In this document: positions 1 through 12,065 of the stretch, piece by piece
Numbering within the stretch: position 1 is the stretch's first letter
How the letters are laid out: each line of letters starts with the position of its first letter
Assembly: GCA_008508345.1 (NCBI GenBank)
Contig: QNGE01000910.1
Coordinates: forward strand, 92,303 to 156,302
DNA length: 64,000 bases
Origin: Paragonimus westermani
Taxonomy: Eukaryota; Platyhelminthes; Trematoda; Plagiorchiida; Troglotrematidae
Direction of reading: 5' to 3'
Made by a program: the position numbers and the translations under genes
Notes under the pieces: model-generated
The model's database searches: none
What the model was told of the DNA's origin: nothing
Seen by the model: only the letters and a program-made list of their open reading frames with translations

Positions 1-245
1 AGAAACGGAAACACTCATTTGCACACCATACTCTTCTGAGGATACTCCAGTCGCTCTAGACACCATGTATCAGTTCCGTCGTGTAGCGAAAGCCATTATA
101 TGTCATTCTACCCTCCAACGATCCATCCCGTATCTCTGTCGTATTTATCACGCGATTATCTCGATCCGCGATCATCTCGATCCATGCTGCTACTGAATAG
201 TGGTGTGAGTAGTATGGTGCGACCGTATCTACTCACTACAATAGT
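1..245 (+). repeat. Dispersed repeat family A, copy 1
   Basis: This block aligns along most of its length with 47905-48125, by eye at roughly 80% identity. Shared landmarks include CTCATTTGCACACC, GACACCATGT and the stretch around GAGTAGTAT. Copy 1 carries an extra near-perfect tandem repeat of a 16-bp unit (CGCGATYATCTCGATC) at about 151-183 that copy 2 has only once. The coding frames across it look accidental. The family is not recognised; it could be part of a retroelement. Confidence 0.7.
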
Positions 246-639
246 CGCGCATTCAATGTGGAGGAGAGGACGCAATGCAAGAGTGGGAAGATTGTACAAT
301 CGAAGACACGGAGCTCGTGCACGATACGTCACGATCGGCGAGCTGGTCGTTGTACCCATGTTTCATGGAGCGTTGAGCTGGAAGACAGTAATGATCGTCC
401 AACGGAGGGGATCAGTCTTCCATGAGGTGAAGTATGGCCAAGCAATATGGTTGCGGCACACAAAGCAGATTCACCAAAACCGCGGAGATGCATTGTGCGA
501 CCAGGTACGACCAACCGCACAACTCGATAAATTGTTGGACGCTTTCGAAGTGAGGAAAGAACGATCTACGAACACCGAACATTCGAAAGAACCGACGTTG
601 CATTTCCAGGGCGCAGAACACAAGTACCCCTTGAGATGA
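246..639. other. Unassigned stretch between repeat A and LINE relic
   Basis: A long forward frame runs through from 100, but its start lies inside repeat family A and the protein resembles nothing I recognise. It may be the decayed upstream part of the RTE-like element that follows. Confidence 0.3.
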
Positions 640-1046
640 AGACGGACCGCGGGCTGGGTGATAGCGTGGTGAAGACCAGTGTAGCTTTCGGACGTCTTAG
701 AGGAAGAATCTGGATGAACCACAACCTAAAAATAGCATTTGGGCTGTTTGTCTACCGCTCGGTGGTACTTTCTGTGCTGTTGTATGGCAATAAACCGTAG
801 ACATTATATCAACGGTACGTGCACTATTTGGGCCGTTTCCATTTACAGTATCTGAGACACATCTTGAGGATTCAGTGGTCGGACACGTTTCCGAACGCTG
901 AAGTAATGCGACGAGCGAACTTGGAGGGGATGGAAGCCAGGCTGATGCTGAATCAGCTTCGTTGGCCAGGTCACGTCCGTCGGATAGGAGATGGCCATAT
1001 TCCCTGGAGGGACCATTTTGTGAGGAAACGTAACGTCTTGCAGTAA
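640..1046 (+). mobile_element. RTE-like LINE, 3' part of reverse transcriptase ORF (relic)
   Basis: The conceptual translation contains, in order, a degenerate AFGRL-R-W-NH-LK-A block, YRSVVLSVLLYG, TLYQRYV, LRHILRIQWSD and LNQLRWPGHVRRI. These are the conserved thumb and connector blocks that follow the RT active site in RTE-type endonuclease/reverse transcriptases. The same blocks occur on the minus strand at 10532-10913 and 59360-60150. An in-frame stop precedes the TLYQRYV block, so this is a dead 5'-truncated copy. The RT catalytic box is not present. Family placement rests on motif recognition and could be a related LINE clade. Confidence 0.75.
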
Positions 1047-1129
1047 GCGTGTTGTGCCCTTAACTCGGCCCATTTGTATGAGTACACACGAGTATCCACA
1101 TGTCTTCCTGTAGCAAAAAGTGTTTCGAT

Positions 1130-1480
1130 AAAGCAAGATCTTTATTGTCCATCTCGCACATTCTTACACCACCAACGCGCTCGTGTTTATGCACTGGAAC
1201 TCCAATCCATAAAACAGCATAGGTTCCCTTCTAAAGGGATGTACACTTCCGCCTGGTTTTGTGCATGTGGCTGACCCTTTCTTTCGTGGAGTTTGGAATT
1301 GCTATTCCCCGCCGTTGGCCTGACTTCGCTGAATGGTGACTCGTCCAGTCGCTCCTGTTGTCGACAATCCACCCCCCGTGAGCTTTGGTCATACCTCAAG
1401 GCCAGGTCGAGATGTTACGTTGAATGTTGGAATAATCACTTCTCAGACTTGGTCGTCCATCACAATCCTAGACAGTAAGC
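1130..1480 (+). repeat. Dispersed repeat family U, copy 1
   Basis: It starts near ATCTTTATTGTCC and ends with a GGTCRTCCATCACAATC-type block. The inner landmark CTCGTCCAGTCGCTCCTGTT matches 22728-22755 and, inverted, 48660-48690. Related copies lie at 3608-3660, 22480-22870 and 48400-48905. Copies share ends and an inner block but differ in the middle. No credible protein is encoded. It may be a non-autonomous retroelement. Confidence 0.65.
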
Positions 1481-1734
1481 AGCTAATCAAAAGACGCATG
1501 ATGTGAATGTTTTGAGTCGACCCACGCTAACCGGCCCTCGCAATCAGGATGCATCATTTTCCAGTACAAAAAACTGTACAACCGAAATTAACAACCATTT
1601 TTCAACATGTTGTCCACGACGATCACGATGACGTGGCGAATAGACTACATCACGACACTAATCCAAGACTGAAATGGTCACGTAGGACATGAAATAAAGC
1701 GACACGGCTCAGTATCTAGACCACAAACTGATGA

Positions 1735-2120
1735 ATGCCGTACAACGATTAGCGTTTTAGCAGTACAATTTTTTTACCGGAAAATTGTTGGTTTTTAACC
1801 GCTCTCCTCCTAATTTGTTAATTAATCGCGTTCATAACTGCGGTCTTCCATTATCCATCGTTTGGTGACAGTGTCATCATACTAGCACAATCCGTTTGGG
1901 AAATGTCGTATTTTACCTAGTTCATTTGCACGCATTAGCGCGTACCGACTTCCAGCTTAGCGTTACCGTTCAAGCGCTATGAAGTTGGTCAGCAAACAGC
2001 CCTTATCGACCGTGGACCGTCGTAGTCATAACACTTGGACGAGCGGATGAGCCGAGCGGTGTAACGAGAAATGTCATCTGGGATGGCTGTGGTTACCGCT
2101 GTGTGTTGAGACTGTCCTCT
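1735..2120 (+). repeat. Dispersed repeat family C, copy 1
   Basis: The shared blocks AACGATTAGCGTTTTAG, AGCACAATCCGTT and ACCGTGG-GTC-TAACAC appear in the same order at 18080-18560, inside the SLC3 gene. Partial relatives are seen at 20480-20660 and 21930-22200. Nothing protein-like is encoded. Ends are approximate. Confidence 0.6.
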
Positions 2121-2732
2121 AATCCTGCTCGGCTAGGAGGTCTGGACAAGCCCTTCAGTTGGAATTCCCATGAGATGGTTTAGACGATATTTTGTACCTG
2201 GACCCACAATTGTAGGACGATCGGCATGGATGGTTGATCTAATCCCTTTAGGTTTGTGTGGTCGTTGTTGTGATCTACACTGCTTGAGCTGGTTTGCACA
2301 AACTTATAAAGAATTCGGACCCTATAGTGATTTTCGTAATCAACTTCTGAAGTTGGTAAAGAGCTATTCTGGCAATCCGTTAGGGTTGTTTTCCGGGGTA
2401 CCAAGCTATGCACACTTAGTTGACCTACACGGGAACATCTTGTTCATGCTCTGTTGCTTGTTGTACTGTAGTCCCATCTGAAAGTTGGTGGCCCCTGTCG
2501 TGTCTGATTTTGGTCGTATTAAGCATAAATTCGTGTGAAGTCTTCGATTCATCCGAGCTTCTGCTGGAGACCTTCTTCCACATGCTTGTGGACTTTGTGC
2601 ACCCGGTTGTTGAGGCGAAAATCTGGAGGACATGCCCCTCTGATTATTTTCCTTTTGCTAAAAGTTCTGACAGGATGTTCTTCTTGGTTGCACTATTGAG
2701 AATGTTGTGGGGGTATATAAAAGTGCTGAGAG

Positions 2733-3014
2733 TTGCTGGTATTGATTAAATCATTGATATGCACCGACGTGAAAAACAATATTTTGCAGAACGCCGCCGA
2801 AATGTTGACTTCTGAACGACTCTTTCCAACTTTTGCGAAATATCGCAGTCTCGTTGTACTTAATAACGGAGGATTCATATATCCATTATCATCCAATTTC
2901 CCCCAATTAATAGGCCTCTGGAGACGTGAACTGTCAAAACTTTTTTACAGCGTCCACTCAAAGCTCCCTCAAACTGTCAGATTCATATATGAGGAGTGGC
3001 TAGGATACTTATGA
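2733..3014 (+). mobile_element. Possible P/THAP-type transposase fragment
   Basis: An open frame of 93 codons contains the block LVVLNNGGFIYP followed by a helical stretch. It resembles the LV-L-NRGGL-YPS block found in P-element/THAP9-like transposases. Flanking frames at 2170-2749 are open but unrecognised. The match is short and made from memory of the family pattern, so it is a weak call. Confidence 0.25.
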
Positions 3015-6000
3015 TGCAACCATACATGACCTTCGATAAACGTTTACTTTTGATACACTAACCGAAGTATACACCATGCAATACATAAATCACAACATCG
3101 AAACATGTGTCTCATTTATGCAAGGACATTACACCCAGTCTTTGTAAATCTGGGAGAACTGTCTTTCATTGAAAACAAACTGTTAACCTTACTCTGCAGA
3201 ACACATGGTTTGCGACTTTTCATTTTTTCATCTAAGAATACGATTGTCCATGTCAGGACATGCGACACGTCTCCGTCACGCACATCGCTGCCTTCATCGG
3301 TTTATGAAATTCTCCCAACCCCACAATGCACTGGTTGTCTGTCTGTGAAGGAAGCCACTGGAACGTGAGCATAAGAATCGTACAGGCAGAGTGAGCGAGT
3401 GACGGCATTGCAAAGTGTGAATACTGGCATGTCTAACGAAGTAAACGATACATCAATCCATCACTCAATCAGACGAACTGACAGATAGACCCATTGGCTC
3501 AGAAGCTCAGTTTCAGCCTTGATTGGACAATACGCGCACCAAGAATAGACACAAACGTCTCCGCTGTACTCCATACGGACTTTCTGTACCGAAAAGGCAT
3601 TCACTAATGCAGTCTTTGTTGTCCAACTCGCTGGTTGCCATGCCACGCACGCGCCCGCATGGCCAATGGTTAGTCATGTTACAACTTAGAACCACGTTAA
3701 ACTGCGAGCCCTGACACGTAGTAGGCCCAGAGTAGGATGAGAACACGTGACGGCAATAGCGCGTAGCTTTATCNGACAGGTGACGTGCGGCAACGGTAGG
3801 CGCGGATGCCACAGTCACGTCGCCGAGTGTCGTATGAACCGGACGGTTTGGTTGTGCTCGTCACATATTCAACAGTTACATTGTCCATCGACGTACGGGT
3901 CCACTCATAGGCTTTCAGTTAATAAGTTATGTCTTTGACACATGTTGCGCTGCCATTAAAGTGCCTGCGTTGATGCTATAGCTACTTCCCAGAAAGTTTG
4001 GCTACCTTGTGCAGCAGGTTAGTTGACTCAATCACGCCCTTTTGCGTCAGCCATGTGATCCATAACGAGTCTCCTTCTGATTGTTAACAGAGTAAACCCA
4101 CGTAACCCATCCAACTTGTTAGACCATTCTCCTTCTTAAGGTGTTATCCTTTGGGCGGTGTAAATAAATATGTTTAAACTCAGTAACCATATCTTGTTTG
4201 AAGACCAGTGTATTCCCAGATCAACCACAGGTTGCCTTCTTCTTAGTGAATCACCCATGAGAACAGATGTTTTGAGCTGTCATGCAGGAGCCAGTGGCAT
4301 ACGCGTTCATTTTTTTGGAGACAGCTGCCTTCTACAGTAGTTGAATTTGCTTTTCTAGAGTGAAGCTACAATTGCCTCTTGCTTCCTCTCATTCGGCGCC
4401 TGATTTTTAAGGTCATCGTGAGTAATGATGGTCTACAACACCGCCCAAGTGAGAAAAATCCCAGTATCACTTGGTAGTATCCTATCCAGACGATGTGATT
4501 CTGATCCAGCCTGCATGTACAAGCAGATGTGCACATGTTTGGGTAGCTTATCGTCAGCTGCTGCTTGGCTGTGCACATGTGCCCCACTGTATTCGAAATC
4601 GCGTCTCTTGCCGTTGCTGACACTGCCTTTCAAACTGCTTTGTACCCGATCTTAACAACCAGCGCTGGTCCTGATCCTGATCAGTAGCTGCCGGCTGATC
4701 ATTGTGGACACGGAACTCTAACGTAAGTAACACGTGGTAACGCTTACACTTGTTCGACTGTCAGTAAGCTTGAGTTTCATTGTTCTGAATACGGTAGGAA
4801 CCGATAGAACTGTCATACAGATTGCTGACCACTCCATGCACGTCTAATCTGTTTCGGGTAAGTATTATAAACCACTTTTCAATCTGGAAGGTAAGCGTCC
4901 GTTCTGTGCTTGTTGAACATTGTTGTACCAAGTGTTTTGTCCATTTTGTTGTCCATCCTTATTGTTCACGCTGTCAGAGACGACATTGAATGACAGCATC
5001 ACAAATGCAATGAGCTACCCCAAAAAAGAGCAGTCTATAAAGTGCACCATTCATTACTAGGGGTTGTTCTGCCCGACCACCGTCTCGATTTTTTAATTCG
5101 TCAAAAACTACTCTTTGTTTACCTTCTTTTCGCCTCCAACATCTTGTGTATTGTATTAGGGTGGTGGACATTACCTTGCCGTAGTTCTTAAGGGAAACAA
5201 AATTTCGGTGATTCACTGTCTAGTTTGTATATAGGTGAGCAAGTAACAGTGACTCAGTGTTGCTCTCACAATACAAGGTAGAATAGACGCATTTCCGAAC
5301 TAAACGTCCTATCCAAAGTGGTTATCATCTAGACAATAAGATAGTATTTCTTGTTTTGTTATGTTTCAGTAGGAGGTATTTTGTTGAAAGCAGTGAATTC
5401 AGGTGAATAAACTCGCCTAGTTTTGTGCTATTGCTGAAATTTGGCTACCTGACGATACCAGCATGGGATCGGACACACAAACATTTTGTGAATGGACTTA
5501 CGGAACTTGTACTTTTTGTGTCCATCCGATCAGTAAGACAAGTTTTCATTACTGTCACTGGTTTTGCACAAAATACTCTTTAGTCATTCAAAAAGTGAAG
5601 TCAAGTTTCGTGTATTTTCATTTATTTACTATCCACCCGACGACCGAATTCAATCTGTTTCACTACTAGTGGTCGTGTTGCGGACATAACGTCCCCGAAT
5701 GTCGCTTTTCGTCTCTTTTACGTGGCATATCTGCACTTGCTTGAAAGGTCATTTGGAACCGCCGACAATTCATGTCTACAAGACTTTGTTGCTCACTTTC
5801 ACACTGTTTTGCTGTATTCACACAGTTGTACCAACTGTTAACTGGTAAACGCACGTCAGCTTGAAGAACTTAGTTAAGCCGCACTGAGTCGTGTTGACGA
5901 ATAGGCGATAAAGATGAGAATAACGTCTCCAGTTTTCATTGTTGCAGGTGAATTTGAGCGTACCGTGAGTTAACTGACACTTCCTGTGTCTGTGGATATA

Positions 6001-6974
6001 TTTTAATCCGGTAGATACAGTATCTACAACTGAACCTGACTTGCTGGCTATAAGGATTAATTATAATTCTAATGCATCGTTATGAGACACAACTATTTTC
6101 TGGCGCTTGACTGAAACTCTCATGCCTAATTTGCATTGAAAACTATCAGCATGGTCGAAATTTCTAGTGGTTTGATTGACGTTTGATAGGGGCATACGTA
6201 CGTTCTCCCTTTTCGCAGTCGCTGGGTCATCGTTAATTGAATTGTTAATTATCTTTGCACAATCGCCAAGTTAGCGCGCATTTCTACGCTAGGATAATAA
6301 ATGCAGTGAGTAGAGTCTCAAAATATTACCATTTCCCATCATAATGTTGACGGTACTCTGTTTTAAAAACCTGTTTTTTTCGCATTATTCGCGACAATGT
6401 TATTCCTCGACTACCTGCTTGTCCCCTGACTATCCAATAGCCAAACCTATGTGCCCTTTTTACTTAACGCTACACATTCGATAATGCCCATATATTCCCT
6501 TGTCAGGGTAAGATGGTCGCGTATGAGACCAAAACCCTATCCACATATAGGTTGCCGATTTGGATTTCAGTCTGACTAACCTCACCTCGAGTCTTAACAT
6601 GGTCGAAATGTTTCAACACGAAACGTTCGCGTGAATGTGACCACCGAAAAACATTTAGAGCCTTTCGTGTGCACTACCCACAGTGCTACCACAGTGTAAC
6701 CACTGAACTGACTAATTCGAAGGTGCTCATACAAATTTACAGGGCATCAGGCCGTAAGAAAAATTAGTCTGATTGTTGCCCATATTTCATGTGTATAGTC
6801 GAGCAAAAATAGTAACCAGTGTCGAGGTGGACTCTGGTCATTCGATACATAAAGATCGCACAACAGACTGGAAACACTTGTCAAGATAAAAACGTTCATT
6901 CAGGAGCTTTGTTCAGTAGAGATATGATTAACTAACGAGTGCTCTAGATAATCAGAACAGTTTATGAGGGTAAT
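3015..6974. other. Gene-poor stretch, mostly featureless
   Basis: No frame here has recognisable protein features. The only supported element is a short family U fragment at about 3608-3660. The 5200-6970 part is AT-rich and holds only short open frames. One ambiguous base is at 3774. Confidence 0.4.
3608..3660 (+). repeat. Family U fragment
   Basis: The block TTGTTGTCCAACTCGCTGGT and the following GCCATGC-ACGC-CGCCCGC closely match the inverted copy at about 48835-48895. It is a short, truncated piece of family U. Confidence 0.6.
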
Positions 6975-7427
6975 TTAATTGTGGGAGCATTCAAACACGT
7001 GAATCGAAGGGTAGGAATCCATAGAGATGTAGATGTTTTCCGTCTTGAATTGCATATCTTCGGTGATGGCGCGCGGAGGGTGAATCACACGGGCGATGAC
7101 ATTTCCACACACTCCAGACAAGTCGATCACGAGGCCTGCTCTTTGCTCATCCGGGGCAAGGAGTGGGTTGTCAAAAACGATCACGAAGGCCGGGAATCCT
7201 ACAGCTTTGCGAATAAACACTTCCAGTCGTTTGCTTGCAAACTGAAACCGAAATGGCACAGAAAACAGAGAGCTGTTTTCAGCGTGTTCCAGAAAATTCG
7301 TGAGTAGCCTGGTGTACACTGTCTCAAGCAAAATAAGCGCTACTGGAACGTGGACAGCCTGTGCCGAAGTTGCCAACTCCTTTCCGTGCAAGCAAGCAGT
7401 TGTTGCGCATTTCGTTAGCAAGGGCAA
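6975..7427 (-). CDS. Unassigned 150-codon ORF, possible exon
   Basis: This is one of the longest open frames in the window. The minus reading begins at an ATG and includes a central hydrophobic segment (AFVIVFDNPLLAPDEQ, then GLVIDLSGVCGNVIARVI). The composition is protein-like and local GC content is higher than in the flanks. The opposite strand is also open for 108 codons at 6981-7307, so strand choice is not certain. No family was recognised. It could be a single exon of a larger gene, a retrocopied fragment or part of an unknown mobile element. No neighbouring exons could be joined to it. Confidence 0.35.
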   Translation of the reverse strand: MPLLTKCATTACLHGKELATSAQAVHVPVALILLETVYTRLLTNFLEHAENSSLFSVPFRFQFASKRLEVFIRKAVGFPAFVIVFDNPLLAPDEQRAGLVIDLSGVCGNVIARVIHPPRAITEDMQFKTENIYISMDSYPSIHVFECSHN

Positions 7428-8570
7428 ACATGTGTAAAAATGTGGCTACACGTAAGGTCTAACAGTTTTGTGACACAACATTATTATTGTTTGGCACATA
7501 AAGCAACGAAAATCCACCACATTGGATCCGACAAATATTTATTCGGGAACATGATGAAGTATCAAATTACGCCAGATAATGAATTAGCCAAATATGGACT
7601 TGAACGGAAATCACTGTAGTTTCCAGGGTGATTGCTACCATAATTACATGTTTCCCCACTAAGGAGTGACACAGTTCAAACATTCTGTCTTACCACATTA
7701 GGTTGGTTGACTACTGGAGCATCTTCCGTCGAACAGAAGACCGAAGCGACGAACCGATTCTATTGTGCCTCAGCCTCGATATTGATTAGTCGGCCTACTG
7801 ACCAATCAACTTTGTTTGTGGGCTTTCTGCTTTTGCATTGGCCGGCTAAAACACTGGACACCTGGTGTGTGAGTGAAGCCACACGCGGTGACAACAGGCT
7901 ACATGTGGTGACGGTTATTCGTAAGCATTCGTTGGCTTCGATCTCTGTGACGGATCAGTCCAAAATGGAAGCTGATAGCTGTGTGTATGTGATCATCGGA
8001 TATAGTGATAGGTATCATTCCACCTTCAAGATGAAGATATAGAAAAGAACAATGCAGTTAACGAATTTGACAGTGATATCATTTTAGCGATTTTGTGGGA
8101 TTCGTGCACGAGTATGAAGCCAGTCAGCCCGCGTCGAATAAACTGCGTAATCAGAGGCTAAACGTTTCTAATTGAGGGTTCGAGTCTAGGCAAAAGCCAT
8201 TTCGTGTGCAATGTGTCAAGCTTAATGTTAACCCGGTTTACATGTTCTGCTTAATATTGGGGTTCTGTTCAAACAAACCCAGTGGTCAATAGCTCTCAGT
8301 TTCAATGTTGTTTTTCCTTCATCTGTTTCATTTATTAAACTGTATTAACAATAGAAGGACAATGCCATATTGGCCTCATCATTGTGGGGGCTTTTTGATG
8401 CTAAAGCTTTTTGAAATTCTAACAAATTTCTACCATTTGACAGTTTTCCAACTGGTGTTTGCTCAAAACCGACTGCTAAGGTTATGATTTATTCGACTAC
8501 TCGTGAGGAAGCTTGAGACAACATACGTATCTCCCATAATTGGTTGTTCTACTGGTAAGTAATCTGACAA
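7428..8570. other. Stretch without supported gene
   Basis: A 111-codon forward frame at 7707-8042 has no recognisable features. A GGTTCGAGTC block near 8180 resembles a tRNA B box, but no matching A box or clover-leaf was found. Confidence 0.3.
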
Positions 8571-8579
8571 GTGCTCCAA

Positions 8580-8700
8580 TTATGAAGTTTTCTACTTGTG
8601 AACAGTCGGGGCTTCGGTTGGATTCTAGCCACCAACAGGAATAGGGCGTCCCTGAGCGAAATATGTTCTGCCAGCTGGGTTGCAAAACCACGCTGGGAGC
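8580..8700 (-). mobile_element. tRNA-derived SINE-like repeat, degenerate copy
   Basis: Read on the minus strand, it holds a degenerate A-box region (CCAGCTGGCAGAAC), then a B-box-like GCTAGAATCCAACCGAAGCC and a CTGTTCAC tail. The same order is seen in the intact element at 58851-59061. The D-arm and B box are mutated, so it is a fossil copy. Confidence 0.55.
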
Positions 8701-8719
8701 CAGAAAATTTCGTATTGCT

Positions 8720-9029
8720 GTTCCACAACATACCGAAGTGACTTGTTGAGGTTCAAAGGGGATTAACCCAGGAACGAAATACTCATCTCGTGAGGTACAA
8801 CTCTGATAATAAGGCTTTGCAGCTGAGCTTGTTATCTACAAATACCTAAGTGCGCAACGTCGGCAGTAACCTCTAGCCATGCTGTAGGAGTAATGTTTTA
8901 ATAAAACGCAGCATGTACAGGGTATGTTATGTATGGAGTTAGGCAAACAGTCGTCACAGACCTTTATTGTCAGCTGGTTGGCTCTGATCTGTAATGGAGA
9001 GGATGCTACTGTCATTCGCAGTTCGCCAT

Positions 9030-9071
<42 letters not shown>

Positions 9072-10270
9072 TGATGTTCTATTCGCCAAGCACTTTATCG
9101 TTATCGTTGTTATTGCTCCTTACGTTTCAGTACTGACTGATTGCATGACTTGTGTCAGATACTGCTGATCTGTCAACTCCGCAAGTCAGTCGATTCGGTA
9201 CAGTTTCTTCCAGCTCGACATAGGGATAATCAGATAACAGTATTAAGCAGCCGATTGGATTTTAGTAGGTGGACTATTGGGTCACGATTAAACAGGTTGG
9301 ACGGAAAAGTATGAGAGTGACTTCTCAAGAGTAAGTGATTTATTGCGGGCCGACGATGAATCAGTTCACAGAGCAGCTGTTATCCAGCTAACTAGAAGAA
9401 ATAAGTTGGTCCTTTTGAACCATATCGTTATTGGAATTGGGGCAAAGACGTTTGCTATCACAATTGTTTGTGTAGTACGGCCGGAAATGTCAAAGTGATG
9501 ATGCCCTTATTAACAGATACAGACCTGTAAAAGAATTTGAGTCTTACTGAAACGAAAACCTTACTGGCTTCATGGTGAGTCTAGACTGGCTGCGTTGTTC
9601 ATTTGGTGCATAACCGTGTGGTGTCCAATCAGCCGAACCGATGTTAGACGCGGGTTCATGTGGAATTCGAGCAACAGAAGAGGGAATGGCAACCGGAGGA
9701 AGGTCATTTTGATCAATAGCGTCGACATACTGGTTGACCAACTCTCGTAGAATGTCACTTTAAGTATTCCACCAGTTAACATCGCACATGGATAAGAAGG
9801 ATAAAATGGATCCTTGTTAATTGTAGGGAAATCGTCCGCACTGAGTAGCTTTCGGATGATCGCCGTAGGCATACAGCCGATGGCCCTGGGGTCGCATACA
9901 GTAACGAACCAACAGGAAACAGTGGAGAACACCTTGCACCACACTCGGCTATTTCTAGTGAAATGCATGTTTCATGTCATTAACCGACGAGTTTAAATAC
10001 AGAGCTAATGTACCTGTTGAATATACCTGGCAGACACTTTGGTTAGTTTGATGATCACAAACTTGTTGGAGGATTAAAACTACATTCAGCTTTTCACTGC
10101 TGCCACTACTTGGTTGTTCATTTGGTTGGCGTATCCCGGTCATGGTCCTGATACACCCGAGATGAAGCGGTTGGTGTTCTCTTTCCATTCCAGACCATTC
10201 TCGTTTACAGTGTCGCTCTCCTGTAGTTGATGGCTTCCTTTAGACGGTTTTCCGTGACACACTTCATTTC
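8720..10270. other. Stretch without supported gene
   Basis: Apart from a TA microsatellite, this interval shows only unremarkable open frames, for example a 132-codon minus frame at 9570-9968 with no recognised domain. Confidence 0.3.
9035..9069. repeat. (TA)n microsatellite
   Basis: About 35 bp of uninterrupted alternating TA, visible directly in the sequence. Confidence 0.95.
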
Positions 10271-10274
10271 ACCA

Positions 10275-10530
10275 TACGGTTGGCGGCATCCGATTCGGAT
10301 TAGCTTGTCACAGTGACCGAAGCCAAAAGACGCCTGCGCTTAGCCATCACTGCAATTGGCTTGCGCTGCACCAATTGCGGTTCCACCAACACACCACATA
10401 TCCAGTGTAAACCCGAAAGAATAAGACTGGGAGGTGTGCCAGTGGGGCCTTTGTGTCCAGTCGGCCAATGCTGGTTAGCCACTTGATTGGCTAATAAGGA
10501 AATGAAACCCCTATCTCTCGGAAACTAAAC
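10275..10530. repeat. Dispersed repeat family D, copy 1
   Basis: It aligns almost end to end with 58649-59125 once the 58851-59061 insertion is removed from that copy. Landmarks are GGTTGGCGGCATCCGATTCG, ATCCAGTGTAAACCCGAA and CTTATCTCTCGG-like ends. A more diverged relative lies at about 20870-21060. No protein is evident. It abuts the RTE-like fragment at 10532, with an ambiguous base at 10531. Confidence 0.8.
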
Positions 10531-10531
10531 N

Positions 10532-10913
10532 GCACCATTGAGCGATAGACACACAACTTCGTGGCCATCTTCAGGCTGTGATTCTTCCAGACACGCCTTT
10601 CAAGACGTCCGAAAGCAGCGCTAGCCTTTGCCACACGCGCTCTCAACTCGCGGTCCACGGACAGATCTGTCGACAAGTTGCTACCCAAGTAGCAAAAATC
10701 CCCGCATCCATTCACAGTGTCTCCAGCGATGCGAATTTCGGGTGGAGGTACACAAGCAGCACCTCCACCAGGGGAAGGCTGAAAGAACGAAAACGTCTTA
10801 CCTGTGTTGATGTCCCCTCCAAACTTCGATGCTGCGGAAGCGAACGCTGTAGCTAGACGTTGCAGCTCTTCTTCACTATGCGCTAGCAAGGCGCTCATTT
10901 CATCAACCAACAC
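10532..10913 (-). mobile_element. RTE-like LINE, reverse transcriptase fragment
   Basis: The minus frame encodes the end of an RT domain. It begins at a mutated catalytic box (LVDEM where FADDM is expected), then LLAHSEEELQRL, a DINTGKT block, CYLGSNLSTD, and the AAFGRLERRVWKNHSLKMATK thumb region. The frame is open for 140 codons. It is cut off inside the YRSMV block at the junction with repeat D, where it continues as unrelated sequence. The aspartate pair of the active site is not conserved, so the enzyme would be inactive. The same downstream blocks recur at 640-1046 and 59793-60120. Confidence 0.8.
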
Positions 10914-11519
10914 ACACGCACACGTGAAAAAATTTGGTTTCCCAGTCTACACATTTCCAACGAATCCAACTCACGTGTGTGCTATGAACTCAGATCCACA
11001 GTATGCGTTGACCGTCTTGGCACGCTTGTACATGCATGTGTTGTGTGCGTGTGCTATGCACCTGGTCATTGACTAACTGCTCGTCCTCCTTCATCTGCGT
11101 ATAAAGACTTCATTCCTACTGACCACATATTTGATCGCTTTGTCACGACGTTCGAAGTGTATGCCAATTCAAGGTCTTGCTTTCGCTTTGCGCCTACGCT
11201 GGCATGCGATGGTTACCCGCTCGTTATGATACACAGGCTATTTTACTAATGACCTTTTGGACTTACGGGACACAGCAGTCCACAATCCTGCTGTGGTGAC
11301 AGATCCTCTGCTACTTTTTCTTCGCCTCTTTTTTTACACAGAACCATTTTTGAAAAACCTCTTTTGTAATCTTCTCACCAGTGACGCATTAGACAGCCTC
11401 TTGGAAGATATCTTAATTCATTCTCTAAACTGGTTTATCTTAGTTCAGTCGATTAATTCCGGTTTTGAAAAATGCAGTATACCGGACACTTATTTTCGGT
11501 TATTCATCAAGCTAGATAC

Positions 11520-12065
11520 ACTAATATTGCGATTTTACGCTGTCTATTGTAATTTCAGACCGATTTTCCGCCCACACCTAAAGATAAAGTGTATGTTTTC
11601 GTAGCCTCGTCCTGTGTACACTCGTTCACTTGTTTCGGTGGAGCTAGTTATGTTGGCAACATCACCAAACGCCTATGTGAACTGGTCCGTGAACACCACC
11701 TAGCTTGGCTCAACAGTAAAGTAAAGAAATCAATCAAGAGCACCATAGCATTGCATGTGGTTTGTTCGCATCACCGTCAGTGTAACCAGCGTGTTTGGCC
11801 TAATCTACCTAGTCAAGGTCACCAGCCGACTGTGTAGGATTCTGTCTACAGTTGGAGTTACTGGAATTCCCCTGCACTGCCCCCCCCGTGAGCCGGTAGA
11901 ATTAACTGACATTAACCATCCGGTTCTCTGTTTAGCCCTCAATGATTCACTTGTAGAATTGTGATATGGCTTCCGATGTATTTCGCCTGATGATCAATCA
12001 CCGAAAAGGAGCCTGTTCGCTTCACTGTAGTTGTCATGACTACGCTGAGAACTTTTACGTAATTT
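11520..12065 (+). mobile_element. Penelope-like element (second family), GIY-YIG end, relic
   Basis: The frame at 11589-11837 carries CVHSFTCFGGASYVGNITKRL followed by REHHLAWLNSKVKKSIKS. This is the Cys-rich GIY-YIG endonuclease core that ends the ORF of Penelope-like retroelements. The cognate copy at 57154-58370 has the same order of blocks. The shared 3' tail (GAAAAGGAGCCTGTTCGCTT and GACTACGCTG) is found at 12000-12045. Upstream RT sequence is not recognisable here, so the copy is 5' truncated. Confidence 0.7.

Noticed and set aside
8110..8215. GGTTCGAGTC block suggesting a tRNA gene
   Set aside because: No A box or acceptor stem in register; the flanks do not match the other tRNA-like repeats.
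11968..11995. CTGATGA followed by CCGAAAAG as a possible hammerhead core
   Set aside because: No stem II of adequate length between the blocks; the sequence is the conserved coding tail of a PLE.
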